Both the position numbers and the translations under genes were made by a program. Of a stretch of 64,000 nt of DNA, positions 1-11,549 are shown piece by piece. The notes under the pieces were generated by a model that worked only from the letters and a program-made list of their open reading frames with translations, was not told where the DNA came from and did no database searches. The DNA is from Pseudofabraea citricarpa. Lineage: Eukaryota; Ascomycota; Leotiomycetes; Helotiales; Dermateaceae. Every line of letters begins with the position of its first letter. Position 1 is the first letter of the stretch. The DNA lies in the NCBI GenBank assembly GCA_029641185.1, contig JAPWGK010000040.1:53170-117169 (forward strand), read 5' to 3'.

Positions 1-352
1 AATCATATCGATGACCTAATTTACTACTCTGTTAAATCGGTAGACCGTTTTTGAACATTCTCGTCTCACGACGACAGCATTTTATCTTGTCATTTTCGAG
101 GTTCCCTTTTGGGCTTTCATCTTTGTGCCCGCCACTTCCCACGTCTCTATGAAGATTCTGACTGCTCTGCCATGCTCATAGCAGAGCGATCGATATCTCA
201 GCAGGTAGGTAGATGATAACCCTTCAAATATTCTCCCGCCACTTTACGCCATACGAACGCCGCCGAATTTTCAATCTTTAATCCCATCCCATCTCTTACG
301 GGTTTAATTTTCTCTCACACATGCACACTTATAAAGATGCTGCCAAGTGGCT

Positions 353-936
353 TCACTTCTTCGCACCCGCATCAACAACCCTGGCTATCTCGTCAACGGA
401 AAAACACCCGCTCCCCTGCTTCAGAGCATGCACCAACATGTCAATCGACTCGGCGCCCTTGAAGTCATCCGCCGCGCGAACCAGGTCCAGGTCGTCGGCG
501 AACTCGAGCGTCGACGTCTGCAACATGAACTGTGTGAAGGCTGCGGGCGTGGCGTCTTTTTCAACACTCGCACTGTTGGCCTGCTGTTCTTGTTCTTGCT
601 CTGGGCTTGGGAGGTCGGCGTTGCTTCTGCTGCTGCTGGTTTTGGATTTCGTCTCTCGTTTTGATCGTTTGCTGGCTTTGGGGGATGTGATGCGTGGAGA
701 GGAGTCGGACTCGGAGTCGGATGATGACGACGATGCTGATGAGGAGTCGCTGGATACTGTGGGCTTGGTGTTAGTATCTCGGTCTTTTAATTGAGGTTGG
801 TTTGGTCTGCGCTGCGCTGCGCATCCCGTCGCATTGCATTGCACCGCGGCTGCTGAATTAACTTACCCTGGGTTCGCGACTTTCTCTTCTTGTGTCTTCT
901 CGGTTTCGAGGCCGCTGTGTTTGTCGGGGGAGCCAT
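353..936 (-). CDS. RSA3: Ribosome assembly protein 3 (Rsa3-like)
   Basis: Two exons are inferred on the minus strand, 936-867 and 816-353, with a 50-nt GT...AG intron whose phase matches, giving about 177 aa. Exon 1 starts MAPPTNTAAS and is lysine/arginine-rich (KPRRHKKRKSR). The middle is a low-complexity Ser/Asp/Glu stretch. The C-terminal 50 residues carry the conserved Rsa3 block: FTQFMLQTSTLEFADDLDLV, then the DFKG turn, then a segment ending in VDEIARVVDAGAKK. In the Rsa3 family this C-terminal domain defines a nucleolar factor that works with the DEAD-box helicase Dbp6 in early 60S pre-ribosome assembly. The acidic linker and basic N-terminus fit a nucleolar protein. No neighbour is functionally linked. 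The family call rests on the C-terminal block; the start and the intron are inferred from splice consensus. Confidence 0.8.
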
Positions 937-1103
937 GTTTATCAATGAGGGTGGGATTCTTTCGAGACGGTAAAGATTGGTGGACGTCAGGTATGCTGCT
1001 TGCTGTGTTTGGTAGCTCTGTGAATTAATCGCGTCGAAGAAATTCTGGATAAGGCTGAGATAGGAACAGAAAAATAGTGGGGTATGTGCTCGTAGGAATG
1101 CCG

Positions 1104-1445
1104 CTAGGGGACATTAACTTGAGCGGGCGCTGGAGTGCTGTTAGTGGCTTTTATCTCGCTTGAAGGTTCTCCGGCTTGCAACTCTCCACTCGGTACCCGT
1201 GGTCTCGGCTTGTGAGTTATCCGCACACCCACTTCGTTTACTTCACCTGTCCACCTACCTATCTTTACAAAATTGCATACAATCATCTTACCAGCCGAGA
1301 ATTTATTCATCAAATCCTTTAGACATGCGCTGATATCAGCTATATAAGGACCTTCCGATTGATCTGTTTCGCTGAATAGCTTGTAGATCAAGAGCAGAAC
1401 AGCCAAAAGCAATCCCAAAATGATAATTAGATGTAGAAAAGACAA
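1104..1445 (-). CDS. Hydrophobic open frame, possible 3' exon of a small membrane protein
   Basis: This frame encodes about 113 residues. A leucine/isoleucine-rich stretch of roughly 20 residues (around LIIILGLLLAVLLLIYKLF) looks like one transmembrane helix, followed by a polar tail ending in an Ala/Pro-rich segment. There is no in-frame ATG before the helix, and an in-frame stop lies upstream. It would therefore have to be a downstream exon or not be a gene. I recognise no family. Confidence 0.2.
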   Translation of the reverse strand: MSFLHLIIILGLLLAVLLLIYKLFSETDQSEGPYIADISACLKDLMNKFSAGKMIVCNFVKIGRWTGEVNEVGVRITHKPRPRVPSGELQAGEPSSEIKATNSTPAPAQVNVP

Positions 1446-2168
1446 AACAAGAAGGAGAAAAAGTAGGGGAAAGAGGATTTAAACCCCTGGATGCAGCATC
1501 AACTCATAATTATCTGCTCCTTTAAGTCGCCTTCAACAAAATATGTTGCTGGATAGCCAATCAAGATGAGATAAATGTCAATCGAGGAGGCATCGAAAAC
1601 GAAGCCTTGTCATTAGGCTCTTTCATGACACAACGAGCGTTGGGAAGATAATCATCAGCATCTTCGGAGTCGTCGAGCCATGTCAGTTTATACGGAAGAC
1701 GCAGCTGACATATAAATTGATGCTGGCCCAACAATTGACATGCTAAAGAAAGAAGCTGACAGTGTTCCGAAGTAGTAGTCTCGGCGTTGGGACACTATTA
1801 CTAAGACTTTTCTCCCTTGGGAGGGGGGACACCTGAACGCTTCCCTCACTTGATAAACCGCGCGAGGTTTATAATAGTGAAGATTTTTTCTCTCGCAGCG
1901 AGAAACAATCTCAGATTAGATATTCTTCGCTGGCATGAATATCAGCACCACAATACCTGGTTAGGAAAAAGAGGAATAAATTAAGCGAGGCTGGATGGCT
2001 CAGCCTTTGGCAATAAGCAAGGTAGTGATTGGCTTATTTGAGAAGTTTAATGTGTGCATATTTAAATAAGTTAAGAAATATTTCTTGTTTTACTCTCTCT
2101 TTCCCCGATTTGCCCATACCGCTTGCTACACTACACCATATAGCATGTTCCAATTAAAGAACATATAT
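1446..2168. other. Intergenic, no gene recognised
   Basis: This interval lies downstream of the Zn2Cys6 gene on the minus strand and contains no frame of credible length. It is moderately AT-rich, with no repeat or RNA gene that I can see. Confidence 0.4.
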
Positions 2169-3520
2169 TCAAGAAAGCTGATAGTCATTGAAAACCTTGA
2201 ATGGAAAACTCAGAAGTCGTTGTATCCTCAGTTCTTGGGGATAATTCCTCCGAAGAAAAATACATATCGCTTGGCCCTCCAACGCAGCGCGTGGTGAGAT
2301 CCACCAATGCGGTTTTTGGCACACTTTTGCATACCAATAAGCGAGGAGCAATAGGGAACGAGGTTCCTTTTGTTGTAGCAATCTCTTATATTCTGCAGGC
2401 ATTTTCCCGATGAAGGAGAGGAAGCTGAATATTATTGATGTGATGGATTCAAGATGTAATGCTGGCCCAAGTAAAGCTGCTACAATGCGATAAGGATTAT
2501 CATCACCCGATGAATGATCGAGACAGCACAGAGTGATGAAGTCAATTGGGAGAGTTTCCAATCCAGACTCAGATGATTCTGGTACCAGAAATTCGATATT
2601 TTTCGGGTACGGAACGTTGAAGAGACTGTCTTTTCTCATGGGCCCAGTGACCTTCCACACTTCGTTCTTCCCATTCGTCATCTTGAGCCAATTAAGATCC
2701 GCTGTCGATGACGGCTTAAGCGGCCATGCTTCTTCAGGCTTCCTCGCTTCGATGTAGAAGAATGATATGATTCCGAGGCACATGGCAGTCGCCCAGAGTG
2801 GATCCTGATCGCAAGCCTGCACCGGGCCTGAAAGCTTGTTGTTGAACAGTGCCACGCTCTGGTACCAGTGATAGGCTTCTGTGGTCGAGAGTGGTGTGGT
2901 CAATGCTGACAAGTAGCGGTCATGCATGAGCGTTAATGTGATTATCGCATGCATCAGGTATGGATGCTAGTTAGTGGGAAGCATCAATATGGTTCAAAGA
3001 ATACAAGCTTCTGTAGCATAATCATACCGAGCATGCGAGACTGATCATCTCATTCTGGTAGACCCCCCGGTTCCGGTCATTGCTTATCGTGAACACGGTT
3101 CGAGTTTGAAATTTCTTTACGGATTCTGCATCTTGATCTGTTAATTGGTAGGGTGCAACGCACTCTCGACCTTCTATCGACTGAAATCGCAGAACCGGAG
3201 TGGCCTTCACCGGAACAGATTGGCTAAATGGATGAGAGAAGCTCCCCGCTAAGATATCAATAGTGAAAGAGCCATCAGCAGAAAGCTGAAGATCGGAAAA
3301 CCTGTTATCGTAATTGCAAATCACACCGTAAGATATACATCGCTTGCACTTGGGCTTGCTCTCATCACACTGCATACATTATTTAGCTAAACCAGGTCGA
3401 TGCAATTCCATCTCAACCTACCTTGACCTTTCGAAGCTTACAGTTTCCGCACCCTTGGCGGGATTTCCTGTATGGCTTTTTGTGGGTGCGACTGAGCTGC
3501 GTCACGACGGATGATGGCAT
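2169..3520 (-). CDS. Zn2Cys6 fungal transcription factor
   Basis: Three exons (3520-3422, 3369-3028, 2966-2169) join in frame through 52-nt and 61-nt introns to give about 412 aa. The start MPSSVVTQ is the first ATG in frame. The zinc cluster spans the first intron: CGNC, then KLRKVK, then CDESKPKC, KRC and ISYGVIC. This is a textbook CX2CX6CX6CX2CX6C binuclear cluster. The C-terminal half begins HPYLMHAI and continues with LMHDRYLS, the conserved start of the regulatory region seen in many fungal C6 proteins. It is nuclear and DNA-binding by family. It is divergent from the MDR oxidoreductase at 4185 across a 664-bp shared upstream region, so it may regulate that gene and perhaps the ABC exporter beyond it. 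The target is inference only. Confidence 0.85.
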
Positions 3521-4184
3521 GCGGTCGATTGGTTTTTTGGCCCCGGCAATACCGGCGATCGAGATGACAAGCCAGTAGTTTGTGATATAGGAGTATGAGG
3601 AGAGAAAAAAACGGTTAATCGGCGAATCTCTTAGAGTTTGGTATCTTCGTTGTTTCTTGTGGGTCAAGACTCAAGATCGCATTGCCTCGAAGGATGGAGG
3701 TGAAGCCAAGATCAAGCTGATTTCATGTCGTCGCCTCGCATTCGCTTAACATGATGAGTGGTAGGCTAGTAACCCTTGTGGATGCGTGAACGCTAACCCG
3801 GTTTCGCGTTCAAGATGCTCTCTAACCCCAAATGGCCAGATGATCTGCGCTAACCCCATTTCGCATTCGCAACACCATCTCTCCTCACAGAGATCGAAAT
3901 GATATCGCGAGCAACGAAGATCTTACTGGCATCGGTATGACTCTTGCATGGGGCTGTTGATCGAGCTCCTTTAGCCCAGGGCGAGACATTTGTCCGGCCA
4001 AGATAAGTATAAAGCATGGTATGTGTCTCCTTTCTCAAAATATTCAAAGCAGTCTTTTTATTACCAGTCTGAACTCGTTTACTCTATCTCACACCTCCCA
4101 CTTATTGTGCTACGTTGCCATAAAAGTTCCAAAATCTTTACAAGCACAAAAACCGAGTATCACGTGTACATTGCAAAACCCAAA
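3521..4184. promoter_or_regulatory. Divergent promoter region with a near-direct repeat
   Basis: This is the shared upstream region of the Zn2Cys6 gene (minus) and the MDR oxidoreductase (plus). It contains two similar elements, GCTAACCCGGTTTCGCGTTC near 3792-3811 and GCTAACCCCATTTCGCATTC near 3849-3868. A third partial match, CTAACCCCA, lies near 3822. The spacing and similarity suggest repeated binding sites, but no protein has been matched to them. Short frames here are not credible genes. Confidence 0.4.
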
Positions 4185-5297
4185 ATGCCATCAAATTCAG
4201 CAGCGTGGCTGGTGGGAAAAGATCAACGACTTGAAGTCAAAAGTGCCCCATACACTTCTGCAGGCGACAACGAGATTGTTATCAAGAATGGCGCAATCGC
4301 TACCAACCCTGTGGACTACATAATTGGAGACATGGGCGGTCCTGGTGGAATGATGTACTCCTGGCTCAAGTTCCCCTTCGTTGTGGGCGTCGATGTCGCT
4401 GGTGAAGTTGTTGAAGTCGGTCCTGGTGTTTCTCGCTTCAAGATAGGCGATCGCGTTATTGGCCATGGAGCCGGAACAGAAAAGGAGTACAACACTTCAG
4501 CCAAGAGTGCCTTTCAATTGTACACAGTTCTACAAACTCACATGACTTCGCCAATTCCCGACACCATGTCTTACGAAGATGCATGCGTCCTTCCACTGTG
4601 TCTTTCTACAGCAGCTTGTGGTCTCTTCCAAAAAGACCAGCTAGCACTCCAATACCCTTCCGTTTCTCCCAAACCAACTGGGCAGACTCTGCTTGTATGG
4701 GGAGGCTCCACGAGCGTTGGTAGCAACGCCATTCAACTCGCTGTAGCAGCAGGATACGAAGTCTTCACCACCGCCTCGCCTAAGAACTTCGACTATGTTA
4801 AGAAGCTAGGTGCTAGCAAAGTATTCGACTATAAAAGTAAGACGGCCGTACAAGATTTGATCCGCGCTTTTGAGGGCAAGACCACAGCTGGAGCCTTATC
4901 TATCGGGCCAGGAGGAGCTGATGCCTGCATGGACATCCTCGGTAAATGCAAAGGCAACAGATTCCTCTCCATGGCCACCTATCCCAATCCCGATCCCATG
5001 CCCACTCGCTTCGTGGTCCCGACTTTCATCTTCACTTTCATGACGTGGAGTATTGCTCAATTCTACAAATCGGTCACGAGATCTATTGGCTACAAGTTCA
5101 TCTGGGGTGGTACTCTCATCGATAACGGGCTTGGGAAATACATTTATGAGGAGTTTGTACCCGAGGCACTTGCAAAGGGGTCTTATCTTACTGCGCCGGA
5201 ACCAATTGTGGCTGGCAAGGGCCTTGAGCATATTCAAACGGCCCTAGATCTTCTCAGAAATGGCGTCTCTGCTAAGAAAGTTGTGGTTTCTCTGTAA
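4185..5297 (+). CDS. MDR-family oxidoreductase, CipB/enoyl-reductase-like (paralogue 1)
   Basis: An uninterrupted 370-aa frame starting MPSNSAAWLV, the usual length for this family. It has the GroES-like N-terminal half (NPVDYIIGDM, FPFVVGVDVAGEVVEVGPGV, FKIGDRVIGH) and the Rossmann half with VWGGSTSVGSNAIQLAVAAG as nucleotide-binding loop, then DYVKKLGASKVFDY. I see no GHE-type catalytic zinc ligands, so it is probably a zinc-independent NADP(H) quinone/enoyl reductase rather than a classical alcohol dehydrogenase. Similar proteins act as stand-alone trans enoyl reductases in polyketide clusters or as general reductases; the substrate here is unknown. It is paralogous to the gene at 13861-15031. 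Longer upstream extensions of the frame exist, but this ATG begins the conserved domain. Confidence 0.85.
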   Translation: MPSNSAAWLVGKDQRLEVKSAPYTSAGDNEIVIKNGAIATNPVDYIIGDMGGPGGMMYSWLKFPFVVGVDVAGEVVEVGPGVSRFKIGDRVIGHGAGTEKEYNTSAKSAFQLYTVLQTHMTSPIPDTMSYEDACVLPLCLSTAACGLFQKDQLALQYPSVSPKPTGQTLLVWGGSTSVGSNAIQLAVAAGYEVFTTASPKNFDYVKKLGASKVFDYKSKTAVQDLIRAFEGKTTAGALSIGPGGADACMDILGKCKGNRFLSMATYPNPDPMPTRFVVPTFIFTFMTWSIAQFYKSVTRSIGYKFIWGGTLIDNGLGKYIYEEFVPEALAKGSYLTAPEPIVAGKGLEHIQTALDLLRNGVSAKKVVVSL

Positions 5298-5727
5298 TAC
5301 GGCGATTGACCATTGCATTGCGTTGGAGTATACTGGAGTGTATTAAATACTGATATACTTAACTTTTCTTCGTCACTTTTTGGGGTTTTGGGATATTTTA
5401 GGTTTTCTTGCTCGTTGATTTGTTTTGATATTAGAAGCAGAAAAGAATAATATATGGTTATGAACTGAAAAGCTTTAGAATTAGAGTCCCTCAAGGCCTG
5501 ATTTGTGAGAAGAGAATGCAACGCATTTGTAACAGCATTGTTACAGCTTTTACTAGGTGGATATTTGCTTGGAATTAGAGGATATCACATTCACGCTGCG
5601 ATTCGTGACGGGTTGACTGTTGCTTAGAATGTAATGTATGATGAAAAATAATCGAAGTAACATTACCAGCCTTTCCTGGTGCTTGCTTCGAGATATCCTT
5701 AGCCACCCACCAAAAACCGTTCGTATA
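5298..5727. other. Convergent 3' intergenic region
   Basis: This lies between the 3' ends of the MDR oxidoreductase and the ABC transporter. It is AT-rich with T-runs, as expected for fungal 3' ends. No gene is seen. Confidence 0.4.
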
Positions 5728-8700
5728 TTAAGACTCATACAGATCTCTAAAAGCACTTGATCTTGCTAACAATGCCTCAGGAGTATCAACCTCGACCAAC
5801 TTACCATCTTTTAACAAAACGATCCTGTCGAAGTCTAATATTGTATCTAAGCGATGCGCCACCGACAAAATAGTAACATCAACGAAGTCTTCACGGATCA
5901 CTCTCTGCACCAGCTTGTCGGTGGCAACATCAATACTGCTCGAGACTTCATCCAAAATGACGATCTTGCTCTTGCGCAAAAGAGCCCTTGCAAGGCAGAA
6001 CAATTGCAATTGGCCATGTGAAAAGAACTCAGCATCTAAGTCAGCTCCTGTTCCACCTTTCGCTTCAACGATTTCCCAAAGTTGGCATTTGCTTAACGCC
6101 TGCACCATTTCCGATTCGGTATGTTGATTTTCGGGAGATAGGTTGAAACCGATACTGCCTTTCATCACAAATGGTTCTTGTGGGATCCCGTTAAGGCGCG
6201 ATCGGATGGTTTGGCGAGGTAAGGTGGATATATCGATGTCGTCAACCGCAATTGAACTTGAGGGAGATAATTCGAGCATTCGAAAGAGTGCCATTATTAA
6301 CGAGCTTTTACCACTACCGGTGTGTCCGCATATTCCGATCTTCTCTCCAGGTTTGATTGATAAATCAATTCCTTGCAAGACAGGTCTACCACCACTCGTA
6401 TATGATGCTGAAAGGTTCTGGAAGCGGTAATGCAATTAGCTCGCTTGACAAATTATACACGGTCAGCTGGAAATACTTGCCTTAAAGTCAATTGCACCAC
6501 GAGAAGGCCACTGGCTAGCAACATTCTGACTCTCGCTTGTAAGATTCTCATTCGGAACGAGAGTTGTAAAGCTCTTTAGCCGTGATATGGCTCCAATAGA
6601 CGTCTCCAAAGACGTCCATTGTCTCACAACCCATGCCAACGATTGGCTGAAATTCATGACGTTTAGCAACGCCAAGCCAACGTATCCTGGAGTGACAGAA
6701 TTTCGAAGCTTGACAACGAGTACCATCAGTATTATTGCCAGTACTGCTACCAGCAGATCGAGAACAAGCGATAGCCATCTTTGGATACAGAACAGAAGGT
6801 AATAAGGCTTTTGTGAGTTATCAAGCAAGACCTGATTTTGGTGCACAAACTGGTCGGTCCATCCGTAAGCCCGAATTGTGACAAGTCCAGACAAAGATTC
6901 GATGAAGTGCGAATACAAGGGGGATTTGGCCTCGAGGTCTAAAAGGCGAACCTGGCGAGATGTTCTCAAATAATATTTCTGTATCACTAGCGAATCATAG
7001 CCGTAAGCGAGTATCTGACCAAGTTCTTGAATTGTAACTTACCCCAGACCACGAGAATAACTGGTGGCATTATAAGTGCAAAATATCCTGCGGCAAGACA
7101 CATCAAAATAGCTCCCATCAGGGCCTGGACCATCGCAACGATGAGATCGATTAATGCGAACGGAAGCTCTTTGTCGACAACTGACATATCTTGACTGAAT
7201 CTATATGGAATTTTAAGTCAGCACCAAGTTTTCAAGCCTCAAACTGTCAAATTTACCTATTCGTTGTCGTGCCAGTATCGGTCGAAGTAAAAAAGTGCAG
7301 AGGTGCATTCATAACCGTATTTAACAGCCTTGCATGGAGTTTCTCGGCACTACTTGGAACCACGGAAAGGAAGTAGTGGTACGAAGCAACATTCCACATA
7401 ATTATCCCAAGTCCTGATAGCATGCCGAAGATACCCAAATAGAATCCGTTGACCTGGTTACCTTTCTGTAGAACTGCATTGGTCCAGTATGTAACGAGTA
7501 GTTCTGTCAGCTTCACTGATACGCCAGATAGAACAAGGTAGGATAAGGATGAGAGACTGCGAAACCACCCTATCGAAGCGAAGTAATATTTGTATGTTGA
7601 GAACTCACTGATAGCTCTATTAATATCATCTTTTTCGCGGATAACTGGAGCAGTCCCTTCGTTATGTATTTGTTGATTTGTGGATAGGGAATATCCAAGA
7701 TCTTCGGTGGTCTCTAGACTGTTGTCGTATTTATGTTTTGTGGTCAGTTCAGCCACATAACCACCGGAGCCTTTCAATTGATTGAACGCTCCCTGTTCTG
7801 CGATACGGCCATTTGAGTCCAGAGCAATAACATGATCAGCATATGATAACCTATGAGCAGCATTGGTAATCAAAATCACAGTTGTTCCAGATCTGCGCAG
7901 CAACCCGTGTTTGCCGAATGTTCTAGCAAAAACTCTCTCTTCTGTCTCTGCGTCAAGTCCAGAGAATCCATCATCAATGCTTACCAGCTCTTTCCTGGAA
8001 TATAAAGCTCGAGCGAGTGCGACGCGCTGCTTTTGACCACCACTTAAGGAGATCCCACGGCTGCCAACAATAGTTGCTACATCAAAGTTAATACAATTTA
8101 AATTCTGAAGAAGGAATAGGCTGTGGATACATACCATGTAAATCAGGCATTACTGATATGTCACCATCTAGTGAGCATGCTCGAATGACCTCTTCATACC
8201 AAGATCGGTCAAAGGATGCCGGCCCGGTTACATTTTGTTGAATGCTCGTGTTCTGAATCCAAGGTGTCTGATCTACAAATGCGCTTTCCGATACACCACT
8301 GTATACAAATCCTTTGGGGAATGGGGTCTCACTCATTAATCCTTTTAGTAATGTACTCTTGCCACATCCAACTGGTCCGACAACGAATACAAAACTCCCG
8401 CGCTCAATCGAAAAGTTCACGTTGTTAATGACACAAGGTCCGGTTTTTCTCCATGAAAAGCTAGCATTTCTAACATCCATCAACAAGGAATCGGATGTTT
8501 GTCGTGGTGCTATATCAAGATCTTGTAGCTCAAAACTTTCATGGTTTTCGGAGTGGAGGTTAATTGTCGTAGCGGAATGGTTCTTTTGTTTGGATAAATT
8601 TGATTTGGATGTTGCGTGCAACGGGAGCAGATACGACTGCTTAGAATGAGATTTCAAAAATGCTTGGATTCGTTCAAAGCACGCGGTTGCAGATTTCAGT

Positions 8701-10553
8701 AACGGTATCGTTCTCAGGAGAGTACCGACTGGACCAGACAGCATGGAGATAAGCGAGAGTGTCGTGAAAGCCGAGCCGGCATTTAGTTCTTGACCTGAAG
8801 ATTTGTCGACGAGGACAAAGAAAACAAATGTTACAAATGGTGCAAGAACTCGCATATTGTTCGCTATGATGAAGATTAGAAGAGATATATATTTTCCGGG
8901 CATATTAAGAAACGTACAGAAAAAGGCACTTGCACAAAGCAACTTTCTAAATAGACTTGAAAGTCGCAATTCTTCAACACGAAGTCCTTGTAGAATTTCA
9001 CCAAGATGAGGAGTGAAGCCGAGTATTTTCAATGCCTGTATTTTCCATCAGCGCGAATCACAACTAGAGTCTTTCTTTACCTTCATAGAACCAAGCATTG
9101 ATGTTGTAACGTCAACACGGAGCTGAATACCTTTATTCCAAATCTTCTGTGATGCTCCCATATATCGTGAGAGCCCCACAGTACATAGAGTTGAGAGGAT
9201 GGCTACTCCTGCTGGGGCTAAAAAGGACAACCCTATTTGTCGCTGAAGTAGCCACATTGCCAATGCCAACTCAAGCGGGACAGCCCACAGTTCGTGTAAG
9301 TTTTGAAAACCTGCGCAGATAGTTTCTGGACGATTTTAGTCTTTGACTTCGTATTTCATTGATTTACTCTCTCGGTAGGAGGGATGGTGCTAACCTGTGT
9401 CATTAGACATCAGCGTGATAGCTGCTGATTCATCCAATGATATTATACTTAAGTCCACTGTCTTGGCATATATCATACTTACCAGAGTTCCTCGAACGTT
9501 TGTAACGAATCTGAACGTCATATGGTAGTAAAATCCACTCGAGACAGCTAAACCAAAAAAGACAATCGCAAAAGCTCCAGTAAGTCCCCACCCCACATTG
9601 TCAGAATCCGTTGTTGATTTGATGAGGTCCACTGTTCGAGTCAGGAGGAACGGCTGTGCATATCTGAAACCAATGAGACACAAGCGAGGGAAAATGCATA
9701 ATGCTAATTGGAGACGATTTGCATTCAACGCCGACCAGAATAATGCATGCGGAATGTTCTGATTGGCATGATTCCATAACTTTTGGCCATGATCCTGTAA
9801 AACACTTGAACTTGTCTCATCTTCTGTAACGAACAAATCTTCTTTTTGAATAATTCGTCGTGACCCAGCATAGATCAGACCGTTCAACCACCAAAAGAAT
9901 GTGCGATTGTATATACCGCTAGTCGTCTCGGGTGATGTGTTTCGGTACTGTGATAAGAGAATGTCCCGTTTCTCCAACGCTTCGGTGATCGCGAGACTCA
10001 ATTTAACGCCAACAGCTGTAGAATAGACTATGGCAACTGCTTTAGGTGCATCTTGAATCCATAGTGTTCTCGCATACGCAATATCAAATAAGATCGTGAA
10101 GAATAAATAGGTATTGATGATAGCTGACGGACGAACAGATCGAACATGCTCTGCCTGGGACAAAAAACATAATCCAAGTGCATCTATAAATGCCAGCACG
10201 GCAGCGCTCACCGTGCTTGCAGTTCTGACTTTTGAGTTGACGATGTAGAGAATTAGGATTACTGCTTGAAGAGCCGTAAAAACCGCGATGAGTGCCTGGA
10301 TATGTTTAGGCGGAGGTCATGGAATCCGTACTTATAAACTCACCAACTTGCTACCGTACAGAATAGTCTTCGAAACCTTCCGAGGTTGCTTGTATAATCT
10401 GTTTAGTCGAAATGGAAGGATTAAAAACAGGATTGCTGACGGCAATATTGAGAGAATAGTGTTTTCAAACAGGGGGCTGAAATCAAAGTGATCTGGTGAC
10501 GGTGGGCCAAACAAATCAAGACCTTCCTGGAAGTCTGTAAAGTTTGAAGACAT
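5728..10553 (-). CDS. ABCC-type (MRP-like) multidrug ABC transporter
   Basis: A multi-exon gene of about eight exons encoding roughly 1,450 aa, with intron phases that join in frame wherever I checked. The start is MSSNFTDFQEGLD at 10553. Order: an N-terminal TMD0-like membrane block, TMD1, NBD1 (Walker A GPVGCGKST near 8370; signature LSGGQKQRVALARAL; Walker B followed by DD, a non-Glu residue typical of ABCC NBD1), TMD2, then NBD2 (Walker A GHTGSGKSS; signature FSHGQLQLFCLARALL; Walker B IVILDE). NBD2 therefore has the catalytic Glu and NBD1 is degenerate, as in MRP transporters. It should sit in the plasma or vacuolar membrane and export organic anions or drugs. Its place among two MDR reductases and two regulators fits an exporter for a detoxification or metabolite block. 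It ends RDLYES-stop. Confidence 0.9.
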
Positions 10554-11549
10554 GACGAAAGATGTGATTCTAGCCTCTTCAAAATAAAATAAGATAAGAG
10601 CATGTAATGTTAAACTCGTATTCAGTACTCTATTGCCATGTGGTGGGCAAATTATATCGATTCTATGTGAACAATTGAAGCGATACGATATGTAGAAAGA
10701 TAGCAGACCTGGTATTTTAACCAAGTAGTCATGAAAATCTCTTATCTGTGAGTCACTCTGTAATCTCTAAGGATGAGCTGCTCTATTTAGATGTGGTTGG
10801 GCATGGGCTACACTCGCTAAAAGGATTGCACCATTCTCTAATGAAATGAGGAATACATGAGTCATATAACGCCTGGGTGTAAATCGGTTCACCGCGGAGA
10901 CTGATTCATTGGATGTGCTTAAGAATGTATGCACACGCCAATCGCTTAATTGATATTCCTAGATTCGAATTAAATCAAGGGAGATGGATTTGATTAACAG
11001 TATTATAGTTTCTCTATTGGCTTAGCTATGATTTTATTCTGAACCATTTTCGACTCTAATAGAGGTAGAAGTTGGGATATGAGAGAACATGGAGTAAGTG
11101 GAACTCATCCTTAATAGAGATGTGGATGTTCAAGAGTTACCGGTCTAATTACCGAACTTCTTGGTTGAATTGAGGAAGGTCAACGTCAATAGAGACGGGT
11201 ATAGTAATGGAGATGGCAGAGATGGCGATGGTAGTGGACGTGAAGATATTGTCGCAGATAATGAGCAAGGCCGTCGGAAAAAGAAATGACGGCAAAAAGA
11301 ATCGTAGAGATCAAGTGACGAGCAACCAACTTTCCAAACGCCAAGACTTGAACCGAGTAATATTCTAACTCGGCAAACGCGATAGTGCACATGAGTGCTC
11401 TTGTATTTATCATAATACATCCTTTGACAATTGAGTCTCCACTTAAAAGTTGCTTCTTATATTATCTATCTGATATATGTAGCGAGTACCTGTATAGGTT
11501 GGCATTACCGCCAAAGCGCTTGACCTCAAGGCTGTTGACTTCAACTTTC
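10554..11549. other. Intergenic: ABC transporter promoter and 3' side of the regulator
   Basis: About 1 kb. It holds the upstream region of the ABC transporter and the downstream region of the minus-strand regulator. A 91-residue frame at 11145-11420 starts with ATG but is low-complexity (Ser/Leu/Pro) and has no family resemblance. I see no other structure. Confidence 0.35.

Noticed and set aside
11145..11420. 91-residue frame between the ABC transporter and the regulator
   Set aside because: Low-complexity composition, no motif, and it overlaps a likely 3' untranslated region.
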